This document shows positions 6,473-14,141 of a stretch of 18,882 nucleotides of DNA, in pieces (the first letter of the stretch is position 1; every line of letters starts with the position of its first letter). Position numbers and translations under genes: made by a program. Below the pieces are notes generated by a model that saw only the letters and a program-made list of their open reading frames with translations, had not been told where the DNA came from and made no database searches. The DNA comes from SAR202 cluster bacterium (GTDB lineage: Bacteria; Chloroflexota; Dehalococcoidia; SAR202; CAJWER01): contig JASLXL010000249.1 of assembly GCA_030740335.1 (NCBI GenBank), positions 1 to 18,882 of the forward strand. The letters are read 5' to 3'.

Positions 6473-7399
6473 GTGCCCAGAACCCCACCGCATCATTACG
6501 CCAGCAAAGTTAGAAAACCCGCAGAACTAGACTCGTTTTGGGACGGCGTTCTGGAGCAGGCTGCCGCTATTCCACTCAACGCTAAGACGGCTCTTAATCG
6601 CTTGCGCAGCCCCGCCGATGTCGAAACCTTTGAAGTTCATTACGACAGCTTGGACGGTGTGCGGATTGCGGGATGGTACTGCCTACCGCGGGAGAGGTCG
6701 AAGAAGCTACCCGCTATGTTGACTGTTCCCGGCTACCTGGGCGAGCCTCCGATACCGTTAGACTGGGCCCGTAAAGGATATGCCGTTTTCTCGATAGCCC
6801 CCAGAGGCAAGCTTCGGAGCAACGAGCAGTTCAATCCGGGCTACCCTGGTTTGCTGACCCACAATATCACCGATCGCAATACCTATGGATACAAGGGGTT
6901 TTACGTTGACGCCATGCGAGGTGTCGACTACCTACTTACCAGGGACGAGGTCGATGTGAGGAGAATCGGCGTGGTGGGCAGCAGCCAGGGGGGTGGCCTC
7001 GCCATCGTCGTCGCCGCGATGCGTCCGGAGATAGCCGCAGCATCTGCGGGAGCGCCGTATCTGTGCGGATTCATCGACGCGATCGGCCTCACCACCACCT
7101 ACCCGTACCAGGAGATCAACGACTACCTGCGCCTCCATCCGGACAGCCGCAAGGAGGTCGAGGAGACGCTTGCGTACTTCGACGGCATGTCCTTTGCCGA
7201 GCGAATCACCTGTCCTATCGTTGTCAATATAGGTCTCCAGGACAACATCTGTCCTCCGGAGACAGGCTATGAGGTTTTCAATAGGATATCCAGCGAGGAC
7301 AAGCGACTCTACACGTACGACAGACATGCGCATGATGCCGGGAGCCATGAGCATAGTCAGATCATCGACGCTTTCTTTAGCCGTCATCTGAACCTCTAG
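6473..7399 (+). CDS. Acetyl-xylan-esterase/cephalosporin-C-deacetylase-like hydrolase (AXE1 family)
   Basis: This 308-residue alpha/beta hydrolase belongs to the AXE1 family, serine esterases that deacetylate sugars and cephalosporins. The nucleophile elbow is GSSQGG with S171. The acid lies in NIGLQDNICPPETGYEVFN (D257) and the histidine in DAGSHEHSQ (H292 or H294). Other family features are KGYAVFSIAPRGK, PGYPGLLTHNI and the QEINDYLRLH lid segment. Translation starts at GTG 6473 with GGAGG at 6464-6468, a tight spacing of 4; no ATG start lies in frame nearby. No signal peptide is seen, so it is likely cytoplasmic, arguing against extracellular xylan as substrate. It leads a four-gene same-strand run and is followed 67 bases later by a non-catalytic paralogue. 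Confidence 0.9.
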   Translation: MPRTPPHHYASKVRKPAELDSFWDGVLEQAAAIPLNAKTALNRLRSPADVETFEVHYDSLDGVRIAGWYCLPRERSKKLPAMLTVPGYLGEPPIPLDWARKGYAVFSIAPRGKLRSNEQFNPGYPGLLTHNITDRNTYGYKGFYVDAMRGVDYLLTRDEVDVRRIGVVGSSQGGGLAIVVAAMRPEIAAASAGAPYLCGFIDAIGLTTTYPYQEINDYLRLHPDSRKEVEETLAYFDGMSFAERITCPIVVNIGLQDNICPPETGYEVFNRISSEDKRLYTYDRHAHDAGSHEHSQIIDAFFSRHLNL

Positions 7400-7466
7400 T
7401 GGGCAAGCGCCCCCGCCGGTTTTGCGGGCAATTGGGACGGCGACAGCGCGATGCAAAGGATTATCT

Positions 7467-8372
7467 TTGGCGGACAATAAGCCGGAGGACTTCGAACAGT
7501 ACTGGGGAGATACACTGGGTGAGTTGGCCGCGTTCCCAGCGAGGCCGGAGGTTGAGGCTGTCCCAATGCGGGACACCGACTTCGCTACCGCCTACGGTGT
7601 CCACTTTACCGGGCTCGGGTCGTACAGGCTCTTCGCGTATCTGAGCATCCCAAAGGGTGAAGGGCCCTTTCCTGCGTTGTATTACACTGCGGGTTACGGC
7701 AGCGTCGTGACCCCTATACCCCAGGGGGCCTCCAACGATATTCGCAGTAGGTACGTGACCTTCAGCATTGCAGCTAGGGGCTCTCGCAATGCTGACAAGC
7801 CGTATGCGGCATCGTTCCCCGGTTTGCTCACCGACGGAATTGAAAACCGGGCGACCTACCGGCTACGCGACATAGCCGCAGACTGTGTGCGCGGGCTTGA
7901 GGTGCTAATTGCACGGCCAGAGGTCGACACATCTCGCATCGTGCTAATAGGCGCTGACATGGCCCTGCTGACCGCGGGTCTTGCCTCCGGGGCAAGCCAT
8001 GTGGTTGCTGAGCCCGTTCTCCTATACAAGACTATGGAGTTGGCCGAGACAACAAAAGCATACCCCCTTCAGGAGATCAACGACTATCTGCGCCTGCATA
8101 AAAAAGCGAAAACGGTCATCGCACGCACCCTGTCCTACTTCGACGTGCGATCGCACGCTCCAGGTATAGAAGTCACCACGCTTCTCAAGGCCGGGCCGGC
8201 GCACAGCGCGACTGACAAGTTGAAGCTGGCCTCTCTGACCACGGCAATTTCAGGACCGGTAACCGTCCACGAGTCCGAGAACTCTGGCTACAAGGACGGC
8301 CTCTTTGCCGACAATTGGGTATCGTCTCAACTAGGCTTCTACGCCCCGATCCTTCCCGAGCACTGGCGGTAA
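7467..8372 (+). CDS. AXE1-like paralogue with lost catalytic triad (probable pseudoenzyme)
   Basis: This 301-residue protein is a tandem paralogue of the preceding esterase. It shares the opening KPEDFEQYWGDTLGELAAFP, the SFPGLLTDGIENRATY block and the identical decapeptide QEINDYLRLH. The nucleophile elbow reads IGADMA (162-166) where the neighbour has GSSQG, so D164 replaces the serine. The acid motif is KAGPAHSATD instead of IGLQDNICPP, and the final histidine segment is replaced by ENSGYKDG. It should not work as a serine esterase. The frame is uninterrupted and codon use looks normal, so it appears maintained. The start is TTG 7467 with AAAGGA at 7455-7460 (spacing 6); an in-frame TTG at 7422 lacks a site. 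Roles as a regulatory or structural subunit are possible, since AXE1 enzymes form oligomers, but this is inference. Confidence 0.87.
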   Translation: MADNKPEDFEQYWGDTLGELAAFPARPEVEAVPMRDTDFATAYGVHFTGLGSYRLFAYLSIPKGEGPFPALYYTAGYGSVVTPIPQGASNDIRSRYVTFSIAARGSRNADKPYAASFPGLLTDGIENRATYRLRDIAADCVRGLEVLIARPEVDTSRIVLIGADMALLTAGLASGASHVVAEPVLLYKTMELAETTKAYPLQEINDYLRLHKKAKTVIARTLSYFDVRSHAPGIEVTTLLKAGPAHSATDKLKLASLTTAISGPVTVHESENSGYKDGLFADNWVSSQLGFYAPILPEHWR

Positions 8373-8376
8373 TACT

Positions 8377-9732
8377 ATTCAAACCATCAAGCATGCCGCG
8401 GTCCTGGGAGCCGGGACGATGGGTTCGCAGATCGCAGGGCTGTTGGCTGACCGTGGTATTCCCTGTGACCTGTTGGACCTGCGCGGCGACGCTGATGCTC
8501 CCAGCGCCCTGGCTGAAGGGGCAAGGGAGCGGTTACTTACACTTAAGCCTCCGCCACTCTTGAACCCTGCGGCTTTGGAGTTGATTAAGCCCGGTAATTT
8601 CGATGATGACCTGCACCGTCTTGCACAGGCCGACTGGATCATTGAGGCTGTGAGCGAAAACCTGGCGGTGAAAAGGGACATATGGTCAAAGGTCACGGCT
8701 CACGCACGGGCCGACGCCATCGTCAGCACCAATACCTCGGGTATTCCCGTCGCAACAATCGCCGAGGCACTGCCACCCCAACTCCGCTCCCGATTCCTCG
8801 GGGCCCACTTCTGCAACCCTCCAAGGTACGTGCCTCTGCTCGAGGTGATATCTACACCGGAGACCGACCCTGAGGTGGCATCGACGATTTCCGAGATCGC
8901 ATCTACTCTCCTAGATCGTGGCGTAGTACCCGCGTACGACGTGCCCAATTTCATCGCCAATCGAATTGGCGCCTACTCCTTGATGCTCACATTGAAGGTC
9001 ATGGACGAGTCCGGCCTCGGTCCTGACGAAGTGGACAGCATCACCGGATACCCCATGGGACGACCGAGCAGCGCTACTTTTCGGACACTCGATGTCGTCG
9101 GCATAGATGTGTTCCTGGCGGTTGTCGAGAACTCTCTGTTGTCGGCCTCAGGTGAAGACGAGAAGGCGGTGCTGGAGCCGACTACATATATCAGGGAGCT
9201 GGTAGAGCGGGGTTGGGTCGGCCAGAAGGCCGGGAGTGGGTTCTACCGGCGCGTCAAGGAGACCGGCAAGAGCAATATCCTTGCGCTGGATGTCGACTCG
9301 TTCGAGTACCGTGAGCGGAGGCACCTCTCGGTACCCTCACTTGAGGTTGCCTTCGCGACTAAGGATGTGGCCAACAGGCTGCGCGGTCTTGCAGTGGCGG
9401 ATGACATAGCTGGTCACTTCGCGTGGCGCATACTGTCTCGGACCCTGGCCTACTCGGCCAGCATGGTCGGGATCGTTGCGGCCGATATCGTCAGTATCGA
9501 CAGGGCGATGCGCTGGGGGTATGCTTGGGAGTTCGGCCCATTTGAGACCTGGGACGCCCTCGGGTTAGCGGAGTCGGTGAGTCGCATGCAGGCCGATGGC
9601 ATCGTGATACCTGGCTGGGTAGATGAAATCGCGATTCAGAATGGCTCCTTCTATCGCCACGGTCCCGCAGGTACGACTCAGGCTACACCGCAGGGCGGCT
9701 ACGCCCCGGTCTCCCAATCTTCCCTCCCTTGA
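8377..9732 (+). CDS. 3-hydroxyacyl-CoA dehydrogenase (FadN-like, without crotonase domain)
   Basis: This protein oxidises 3-hydroxyacyl-CoA with NAD in beta-oxidation-like routes. The Rossmann motif GAGTMG, the IIEAVSENLAVK block, SSNTSG-like STNTSGIP, the catalytic histidine in GAHFCNPPRY with E in LLEVI, and PNFIANRIG are all present, followed by two C-terminal 3HCDH repeats (to about residue 430). Homologues of FadN type continue into an enoyl-CoA hydratase domain; here the protein ends in the linker (SFYRHGPAG) after 451 residues. The first ATG in frame is 8419, but it lies inside the nucleotide-binding motif, with IKHAAVLGAGT encoded before it. Upstream to the stop at 8332-8334 there is no ATG, GTG, TTG or CTG, only ATT 8377. 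One base missing after 8373 would restore TAATG with the previous stop. Coordinates assume ATT 8377. Confidence 0.85.
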   Translation: MQTIKHAAVLGAGTMGSQIAGLLADRGIPCDLLDLRGDADAPSALAEGARERLLTLKPPPLLNPAALELIKPGNFDDDLHRLAQADWIIEAVSENLAVKRDIWSKVTAHARADAIVSTNTSGIPVATIAEALPPQLRSRFLGAHFCNPPRYVPLLEVISTPETDPEVASTISEIASTLLDRGVVPAYDVPNFIANRIGAYSLMLTLKVMDESGLGPDEVDSITGYPMGRPSSATFRTLDVVGIDVFLAVVENSLLSASGEDEKAVLEPTTYIRELVERGWVGQKAGSGFYRRVKETGKSNILALDVDSFEYRERRHLSVPSLEVAFATKDVANRLRGLAVADDIAGHFAWRILSRTLAYSASMVGIVAADIVSIDRAMRWGYAWEFGPFETWDALGLAESVSRMQADGIVIPGWVDEIAIQNGSFYRHGPAGTTQATPQGGYAPVSQSSLP

Positions 9733-9736
9733 GGGA
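9721..9736. other. Short perfect hairpin at end of dehydrogenase gene
   Basis: TCCCTC (9721-9726) and GAGGGA (9731-9736) pair perfectly around CCTT and enclose the TGA stop at 9730-9732. There is no T-tract. It may weaken translation or transcription into the MFS gene, but the role is uncertain. Confidence 0.3.
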
Positions 9737-9778
9737 GAGGATCAATGTGAGGGTACCGTCGCAATTTGGGCGGACCCG

Positions 9779-11197
9779 ATGAGCGGCCCTGCCAAATCGA
9801 GGGCTGTCATACTGGCCGTAATCTCCTTGGGCACGTTGTCCTCCACCCTCGACGGTGGGATGATCTCCGTCGCCTTTCCTGCAATCGCAACCGCATTCGA
9901 TACCGATACCTCCACTGTACTATGGACCACCGTTGCCTATTGGGTCGTCGCTGTCGGTCTGCTCCTGACTCTTGGCTGGCTGGGAGACGTTGCCGGGAGA
10001 CGGGTCGTCTTCGCCTCAGGTCTGGCGGTTTTCGCAGTCGGTCTGGTACTGACTTCATTGTCCACGTCGATCTGGCAGCTCATTGCTTTCCGGGTTGTGC
10101 AGGGCGTGGGCTCAGCAATGGTGCTTTCGAACCTAAACGCTCTGATTACCGCGAATTTCCCGGCCGAGGACCGTGGGAAGGCAATGGGGATATCCGGCGC
10201 AGTTGTCGGGTTCGGGCTCACCGCTGGCCCTCTTCTGGGCGGCGTTCTACTCGATCATCTGGGCTGGCGGGCTGTTTTCTACTCTAGGATTCCCGTGAGC
10301 GCCCTCGGGGCGATCCTCGTCTGGCGATTGCTGCCGGCGGACCGTGTCGGAGGCGGGACGTTCAAGGTCGACTTCATTGGCGCGGCCGCGCTGTTCGGTA
10401 CGCTTTCGTCGATACTGCTTGTGATCAATCAGGGCGGCAGGTTGGGGTTTTTGTCAACGCCCGTCGTGGCGATTGCTGTCATAGCCTCAATTTCCCTGCC
10501 GGTCCTGGTCTGGTCTGAGCGCAGGTCTGTGCGGCCCATCATTGAGATCAGCCTGCTCAAAAGTCGTCAATACGGCTTCAGTATGCTGGTGCTGGTGAGC
10601 CACTACCTGTCCCACGGGGGAATTCTCCTCGTACTGCCCTTTTTCCTGTTGGACTCCATCGGGTTCTCAGCGACTAAGATGGGCCTTTTTCTGGCGGCAT
10701 TCTCCCTAGGCAGAACATTTCTTGCTCCCGTTGCTGGCCAGTTTTCAGATCGCTTTGGACCGCGACCATTCCTGATTCTGGGCAACGTGTTTCTGGCAGT
10801 AGCGCTGTTCTGGCTGAGCCGACAGGGCACCGATGCCGGGGATCTTGCCCTATTCGGAGGGCTGTTGCTGGCCGGTGCAGGCTCGTCATTCTTCGAGCCC
10901 GTGGTCACCAGCACTATCATGGGCTCGGTACCAGAGGAACGTACTGGGACGGCGTCGGCATCCATAGCCCTGGGAAGGCAGATAGCGTTTGCGGTCGGTG
11001 TGACCATATCTGGGGCGATATTCGCGATCCGGGAGCGTGTTTATGTCGCGGGGGTAGGCTCGGGTAACGAAGAGGGAGAGGCGATCGCCGCCGCATTTGG
11101 GGACACCGTGTTGGCTGGAGCGTTTGTCGCCGCCATCGCTATCGCCTTTTCTATTGCGACACGAGGCGGGACGGCTCATGTACAAAAAGCTGACTGA
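9779..11197 (+). CDS. MFS transporter, DHA2 (EmrB/QacA-like) type
   Basis: This is a 472-residue integral inner-membrane protein with about 14 hydrophobic segments, as in the drug:H+ antiporter DHA2 branch. Motif A is GWLGDVAGRR after helix 2, motif C is GAVVGFGLTAGPLLGG in helix 5, and the first helix has LDGGMISVAFPAIA, like the family's LDxTIVNVALP. A central cytoplasmic region near GGGTFKVDF separates the halves, and a second motif-A-like AGQFSDRFGPRP follows helix 9. The frame is open upstream across the preceding stop; ATG 9779 is chosen because the typical N-terminus starts there, although its ribosome binding site (GGGCGGA) is weak. It ends the same-strand run after the hydrolases and dehydrogenase and may export or import a pathway compound. 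Drug efflux is the default family guess. Confidence 0.9.
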   Translation: MSGPAKSRAVILAVISLGTLSSTLDGGMISVAFPAIATAFDTDTSTVLWTTVAYWVVAVGLLLTLGWLGDVAGRRVVFASGLAVFAVGLVLTSLSTSIWQLIAFRVVQGVGSAMVLSNLNALITANFPAEDRGKAMGISGAVVGFGLTAGPLLGGVLLDHLGWRAVFYSRIPVSALGAILVWRLLPADRVGGGTFKVDFIGAAALFGTLSSILLVINQGGRLGFLSTPVVAIAVIASISLPVLVWSERRSVRPIIEISLLKSRQYGFSMLVLVSHYLSHGGILLVLPFFLLDSIGFSATKMGLFLAAFSLGRTFLAPVAGQFSDRFGPRPFLILGNVFLAVALFWLSRQGTDAGDLALFGGLLLAGAGSSFFEPVVTSTIMGSVPEERTGTASASIALGRQIAFAVGVTISGAIFAIRERVYVAGVGSGNEEGEAIAAAFGDTVLAGAFVAAIAIAFSIATRGGTAHVQKAD

Positions 11198-11233
11198 CGT
11201 GCGTTACTTGCAGATCCTCTGGCCCACCCTGAC

Positions 11234-12376
11234 CTAGCTGGATTCCAGTCTTTGTTGGCGGGGGATGTCGGCCAGGAGGAGTCGAAGTGGCTCACCGAAT
11301 TCCCGTGCCTGCCACTCCCTGACCTCAGGCGAGTTGTACTCCTCATCCAGGTCTCCGTGATCGCGGGAGAGCCGTTCTAGGCTGGCGGCGGGCCAGAGCA
11401 GTGCCGGGTCCAGTTCGAGGGCCTTGCCCTGTTCGATGCGCCACGCCTTCAGCCGTGTGAGCTTGTCTTTAGCCCTGGCTCTGTGGGATGTGGTCATCCG
11501 GACGCCGATGGCCCGCGGAGGTCGCTTCACCGGATGGGCTTGAAGCCCCTCTGCAATTGCGTCTTTCACCTTGCGAGCCAGCCATTCTCTTCCGTAGATA
11601 CCGATGCCCTTTACCTTGGCCAGTTCTTGGGTCGGGTCTTCCGCGAGTTCAACCAGGACCGAGTCGGAGATCACCTTGAAAGGGGGAATATCTCGGCGCA
11701 GGGCCTCGCTTATTCTGTAGGAGTGCATCGATCGCAATACGGCCAGTGCCTTGCCGTCAAGTCCCTTGCTGTTCTTGACTGACAGGAACGCGAGTTCGGG
11801 GTCCTGCACGTTGAAGCGGACTCTGGCCAGACGAGCGCACTCTTCGGCGGCCCACTCGGTGCGGCCCTTTTCCGCCAGTCGCTTCCCCAGCAAGTCTCTC
11901 AACTCCATCAGATGGAGTACGTCACCCGCGGCGTAGTTCACCGCCTCCTCGGTCAACGGACGGAGCCCCCAGTTGGCCCGTTGCAGCCTTTTGCTCTTGG
12001 GGAGTTCTATGCCCAGGAGTTCCTGTGCTACGGTGCCCAGTCCGAGCCGCTCTATCCCGACGAAGGCCGCAGCGATGCTCGTGTCGTACAGGTTGTTGAT
12101 TCGGAACCCCCAGTCCCTGTACAGGCTCCGGACGTCATAGTCCGCGGAGTGGAGGATCTTTTCGATGTTCGGATCCGCGAGGATCTTTCCGAGGGGCGCC
12201 ATGTCATCAATAGCCAATGGGTCTACGAGGAAAGCTTCGCCGTTGAATCCGACCTGGATGAGGCAGATGCGCTCAGGGTAGCTGAAAAATCCGTTCGCTT
12301 CCAGGTCGAATGCGATCCGCGGTTCGCGGGCAAGTCGCTCGGCTAGGGTAGTCAGGTCACGGCTGCTGGTCAGCAT
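11234..12376 (-). CDS. rnd: Ribonuclease D (DEDDy 3'-5' exoribonuclease with HRDC)
   Basis: This 380-residue protein trims 3' ends of tRNA and other small RNAs. The DEDDy residues are all present: D24 and E26 in FDLEANG, D81 in HSADYDVRSL, Y148 and D152 in NYAAGDVLHL. An HRDC domain follows (about 205-285, ALAVLRSMHSYRISEALRRD), then a second HRDC-like region to the C-terminus. The length matches the family (about 375). ATG 12376 has no nearby ribosome binding site, whereas GGAGGA (complement of 12405-12410) stands 4 bases before an in-frame CTG at 12400; a CTG start adding 8 residues is possible. The gene is convergent with the MFS gene (36-base gap) and divergent from the crotonase operon. 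It looks like housekeeping sequence between two catabolic blocks. Confidence 0.93.
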   Translation of the reverse strand: MLTSSRDLTTLAERLAREPRIAFDLEANGFFSYPERICLIQVGFNGEAFLVDPLAIDDMAPLGKILADPNIEKILHSADYDVRSLYRDWGFRINNLYDTSIAAAFVGIERLGLGTVAQELLGIELPKSKRLQRANWGLRPLTEEAVNYAAGDVLHLMELRDLLGKRLAEKGRTEWAAEECARLARVRFNVQDPELAFLSVKNSKGLDGKALAVLRSMHSYRISEALRRDIPPFKVISDSVLVELAEDPTQELAKVKGIGIYGREWLARKVKDAIAEGLQAHPVKRPPRAIGVRMTTSHRARAKDKLTRLKAWRIEQGKALELDPALLWPAASLERLSRDHGDLDEEYNSPEVREWQAREFGEPLRLLLADIPRQQRLESS

Positions 12377-12431
12377 TGGAATGGTATCGAGTGGCTTCAG
12401 GGAATCCTCCGGTTCTCAAGGGCGTCAGATT

Positions 12432-12437
12432 ATTATA
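12432..12437 (-). promoter_or_regulatory. -10 box TATAAT for ribonuclease D
   Basis: A perfect TATAAT on the minus strand lies 56 bases before ATG 12376. The expected leader of about 49 bases contains GGAGGA (complement of 12405-12410). No clear -35 is visible. Confidence 0.5.
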
Positions 12438-12530
12438 CGGGTCGGAGACGCTGCTGGGTACATACTATTTTGATTGGTGTTGCGCTACAGTAGACTGGGC
12501 CGAGAATGACGCGTCGTGAGGAGGATTCAA

Positions 12531-13295
12531 TTGGCACTGGTCGAATACGAAGTTAAGGGACGTATCGCCTATATCACAATGAATAGGCCTGAAAAGCTCA
12601 ACGCAATGAACCGTGAGATGATAGACGGTCTGTGGGACGGCTTCACGAATTTCCGGGACGATCCTGAGGTCTGGCTGGCCATAGTTAGCGGGCGAGGAAG
12701 GTCATTTTCGGTAGGTCACGATCTGGCCGAGATGAGCGCAGGCGGTGCCGCGGTTCGTGGACATGGGTCTACCGACGAGTTGTATTTCGCCGAACAGAAT
12801 ATCTGGAAACCTATTATCGCCACGGTCAACGGCCATTGTCTGGCCCAGGGCGCTGGTATTGCGATGGGCGCGGACATTCGTATCGCGTCTGAAACCGCGC
12901 AGTTTGGCTGGCCCCAGACCAAACGTGGCATCTCGTCCATCTCAGGGCCAGTGATCCTTGGCCAGCGCATACCGCTGCCACGGGCGATGGAACTGCTGTT
13001 CACCGGGGAGTTCATGAAGGCCGACGAGGCGCTGGCGCTGGGACTCGTCAATCACGTCGTCCCCGAATCGGAGTTGATTAGCAGGACCGAGGAGATCGCG
13101 GCCAAGATACTGGAAAACGCACCTCTTGCCGTTCGTGCCATGAAAGAGGCGACGATGCGAGGCCTGCATCTCTCGTTGCCGGACCGCCTGAACTTGGCGG
13201 GCATGGTGTTCGAGCAGGTCCGCGGCTCTGCCGATGCCCAGGAAGGGCTGGACGCCTTCAAAGAAAAGCGTGCGCCAAATTGGATCGCCAAATAG
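12531..13295 (+). CDS. Enoyl-CoA hydratase/isomerase-family (crotonase) protein, atypical active site
   Basis: This 254-residue protein has the crotonase fold: ITMNRPEKLNAMN, the oxyanion-hole segment SGRGRSFSVGHDL (57-65), a second loop in VNGHCLAQGAGIAMGADIRIA and the AQFGWPQ strand. Of the two glutamates used by classical hydratases, the first (in GGGCELA) is replaced by G109 and the second (in FGxPE) by Q129, so ordinary 2-enoyl-CoA hydration is doubtful; isomerase, hydrolase or lyase chemistry is possible. TTG 12531 is the preferred start, with AGGAGGA at 12519-12525 spaced by 5. An in-frame GTG at 12516 overlaps that site and is unlikely. It opens a five-gene operon with a CoA ligase and two hot-dog proteins, so it probably acts on a CoA thioester made by this operon. 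Confidence 0.9.
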   Translation: MALVEYEVKGRIAYITMNRPEKLNAMNREMIDGLWDGFTNFRDDPEVWLAIVSGRGRSFSVGHDLAEMSAGGAAVRGHGSTDELYFAEQNIWKPIIATVNGHCLAQGAGIAMGADIRIASETAQFGWPQTKRGISSISGPVILGQRIPLPRAMELLFTGEFMKADEALALGLVNHVVPESELISRTEEIAAKILENAPLAVRAMKEATMRGLHLSLPDRLNLAGMVFEQVRGSADAQEGLDAFKEKRAPNWIAK

Positions 13296-13334
13296 TCCGG
13301 CCCCGACCGCAACCACTCTTTCCAGGAGCTACCC

Positions 13335-14078
13335 ATGACAGACGGCCCGGTACTAAGCAAAGACAGCGTAGTGGTTCTCTATATTGGTGGGAGACTGCCC
13401 TCATGGCATGCCCTGAGCGCCGAGCAGCAGAAAGCCGACTCGGAGGAGCATGTCGAGTTGATGCTGTCGGTGGCCAAAAAACACGGGATAATGCAGCTCG
13501 AAGGGTACAAACTGATGGCCCCCATCGGCACGTACCAGCGCTTCTGGCCCATCGAGTTCCCGGATATAGAGGGGGCCGAGGCATGGATTGAGGCCGAGAC
13601 GATGCCTCCCTACGGCCTCTATGGCCACTACGAGTACTATCTGGCCAGACGATGGGGCAAGGAGTACTTCGACACCTGGGTCACCAACCCTCCTGCTCCT
13701 TGTGTGCCTTCGACCAGTGACCCGAAATTCACTCCAAATCTTGAAGAAGATAAGAGCAGCACCGTCGTTCTGCTCTTCGGGATGTCGCAGCCTGGCGCAG
13801 CGGGCGTGTCCCCGGAGGAGCGTGGCGATCAGGAGCACATCAATCTGATGAAATCCGTCGCGGCAGAGCACGGCCTGATGAGGCTCGATGCGTACCAGCT
13901 AATCGGTCGACGGAACGACTGGCATCGTGCCTGGGTCATCGAGTTCCCGACACAGGAGGGTGCCGAGGCTTGGATGGAGGCCGAGCTGCGACAGCCTCAC
14001 GGCCGGCATACGCACAAGGAGTATCACTTGGCCCGCAAGTGGGCCCCCGACTACTTCTCGAGCTGGGTGCCGCGCTAG
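13335..14078 (+). CDS. Unrecognised protein of two homologous domains (likely dimeric alpha/beta-barrel-like)
   Basis: This 247-residue soluble protein consists of two clearly homologous units, about residues 11-116 and 142-245, joined by a Pro-rich linker. The shared pattern is VVLxxG, EEHxxLMxSVAxxHGxMxLxxYxL, IEFPxxEGAEAWxEAE, PxG, EYxLARxW and YFxxWV. I do not recognise a named family. The strand-helix-strand layout and the IEFP..EGAEAW phrase resemble DUF1330/YciI-like ferredoxin-type folds, so a self-contained alpha/beta barrel formed by the two repeats is plausible. Candidate polar residues conserved in both repeats include E37/E38-H39 and its counterpart E167-H168, plus E100-Y101 and E229-Y230. 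ATG 13335 has AGGAG at 13324-13328 (spacing 6). It lies 39 bases after the crotonase and 63 before the CoA ligase, so it is probably an enzyme or small-molecule binder of that pathway. Confidence 0.85.
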   Translation: MTDGPVLSKDSVVVLYIGGRLPSWHALSAEQQKADSEEHVELMLSVAKKHGIMQLEGYKLMAPIGTYQRFWPIEFPDIEGAEAWIEAETMPPYGLYGHYEYYLARRWGKEYFDTWVTNPPAPCVPSTSDPKFTPNLEEDKSSTVVLLFGMSQPGAAGVSPEERGDQEHINLMKSVAAEHGLMRLDAYQLIGRRNDWHRAWVIEFPTQEGAEAWMEAELRQPHGRHTHKEYHLARKWAPDYFSSWVPR

Positions 14079-14141
14079 GCGGTTGCGGCGACGGGTCCAC
14101 GTGAGTAAAATTCGGTCCGCGCCATTTCGGGAGAGAGCCCA

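Noticed and set aside
12516..12518. GTG start of the crotonase
   Set aside because: It overlaps the AGGAGGA that serves TTG 12531, and no ribosome binding site precedes it.
13401..13871. A 156-codon minus-strand frame opposite the two-domain protein
   Set aside because: The plus-strand frame shows clear internal homology and a good ribosome binding site; the antisense frame has neither.
13335..14078. Interpreting the two-domain protein as a fusion of two unrelated genes
   Set aside because: The two halves share many aligned identities, so it is an internal duplication.
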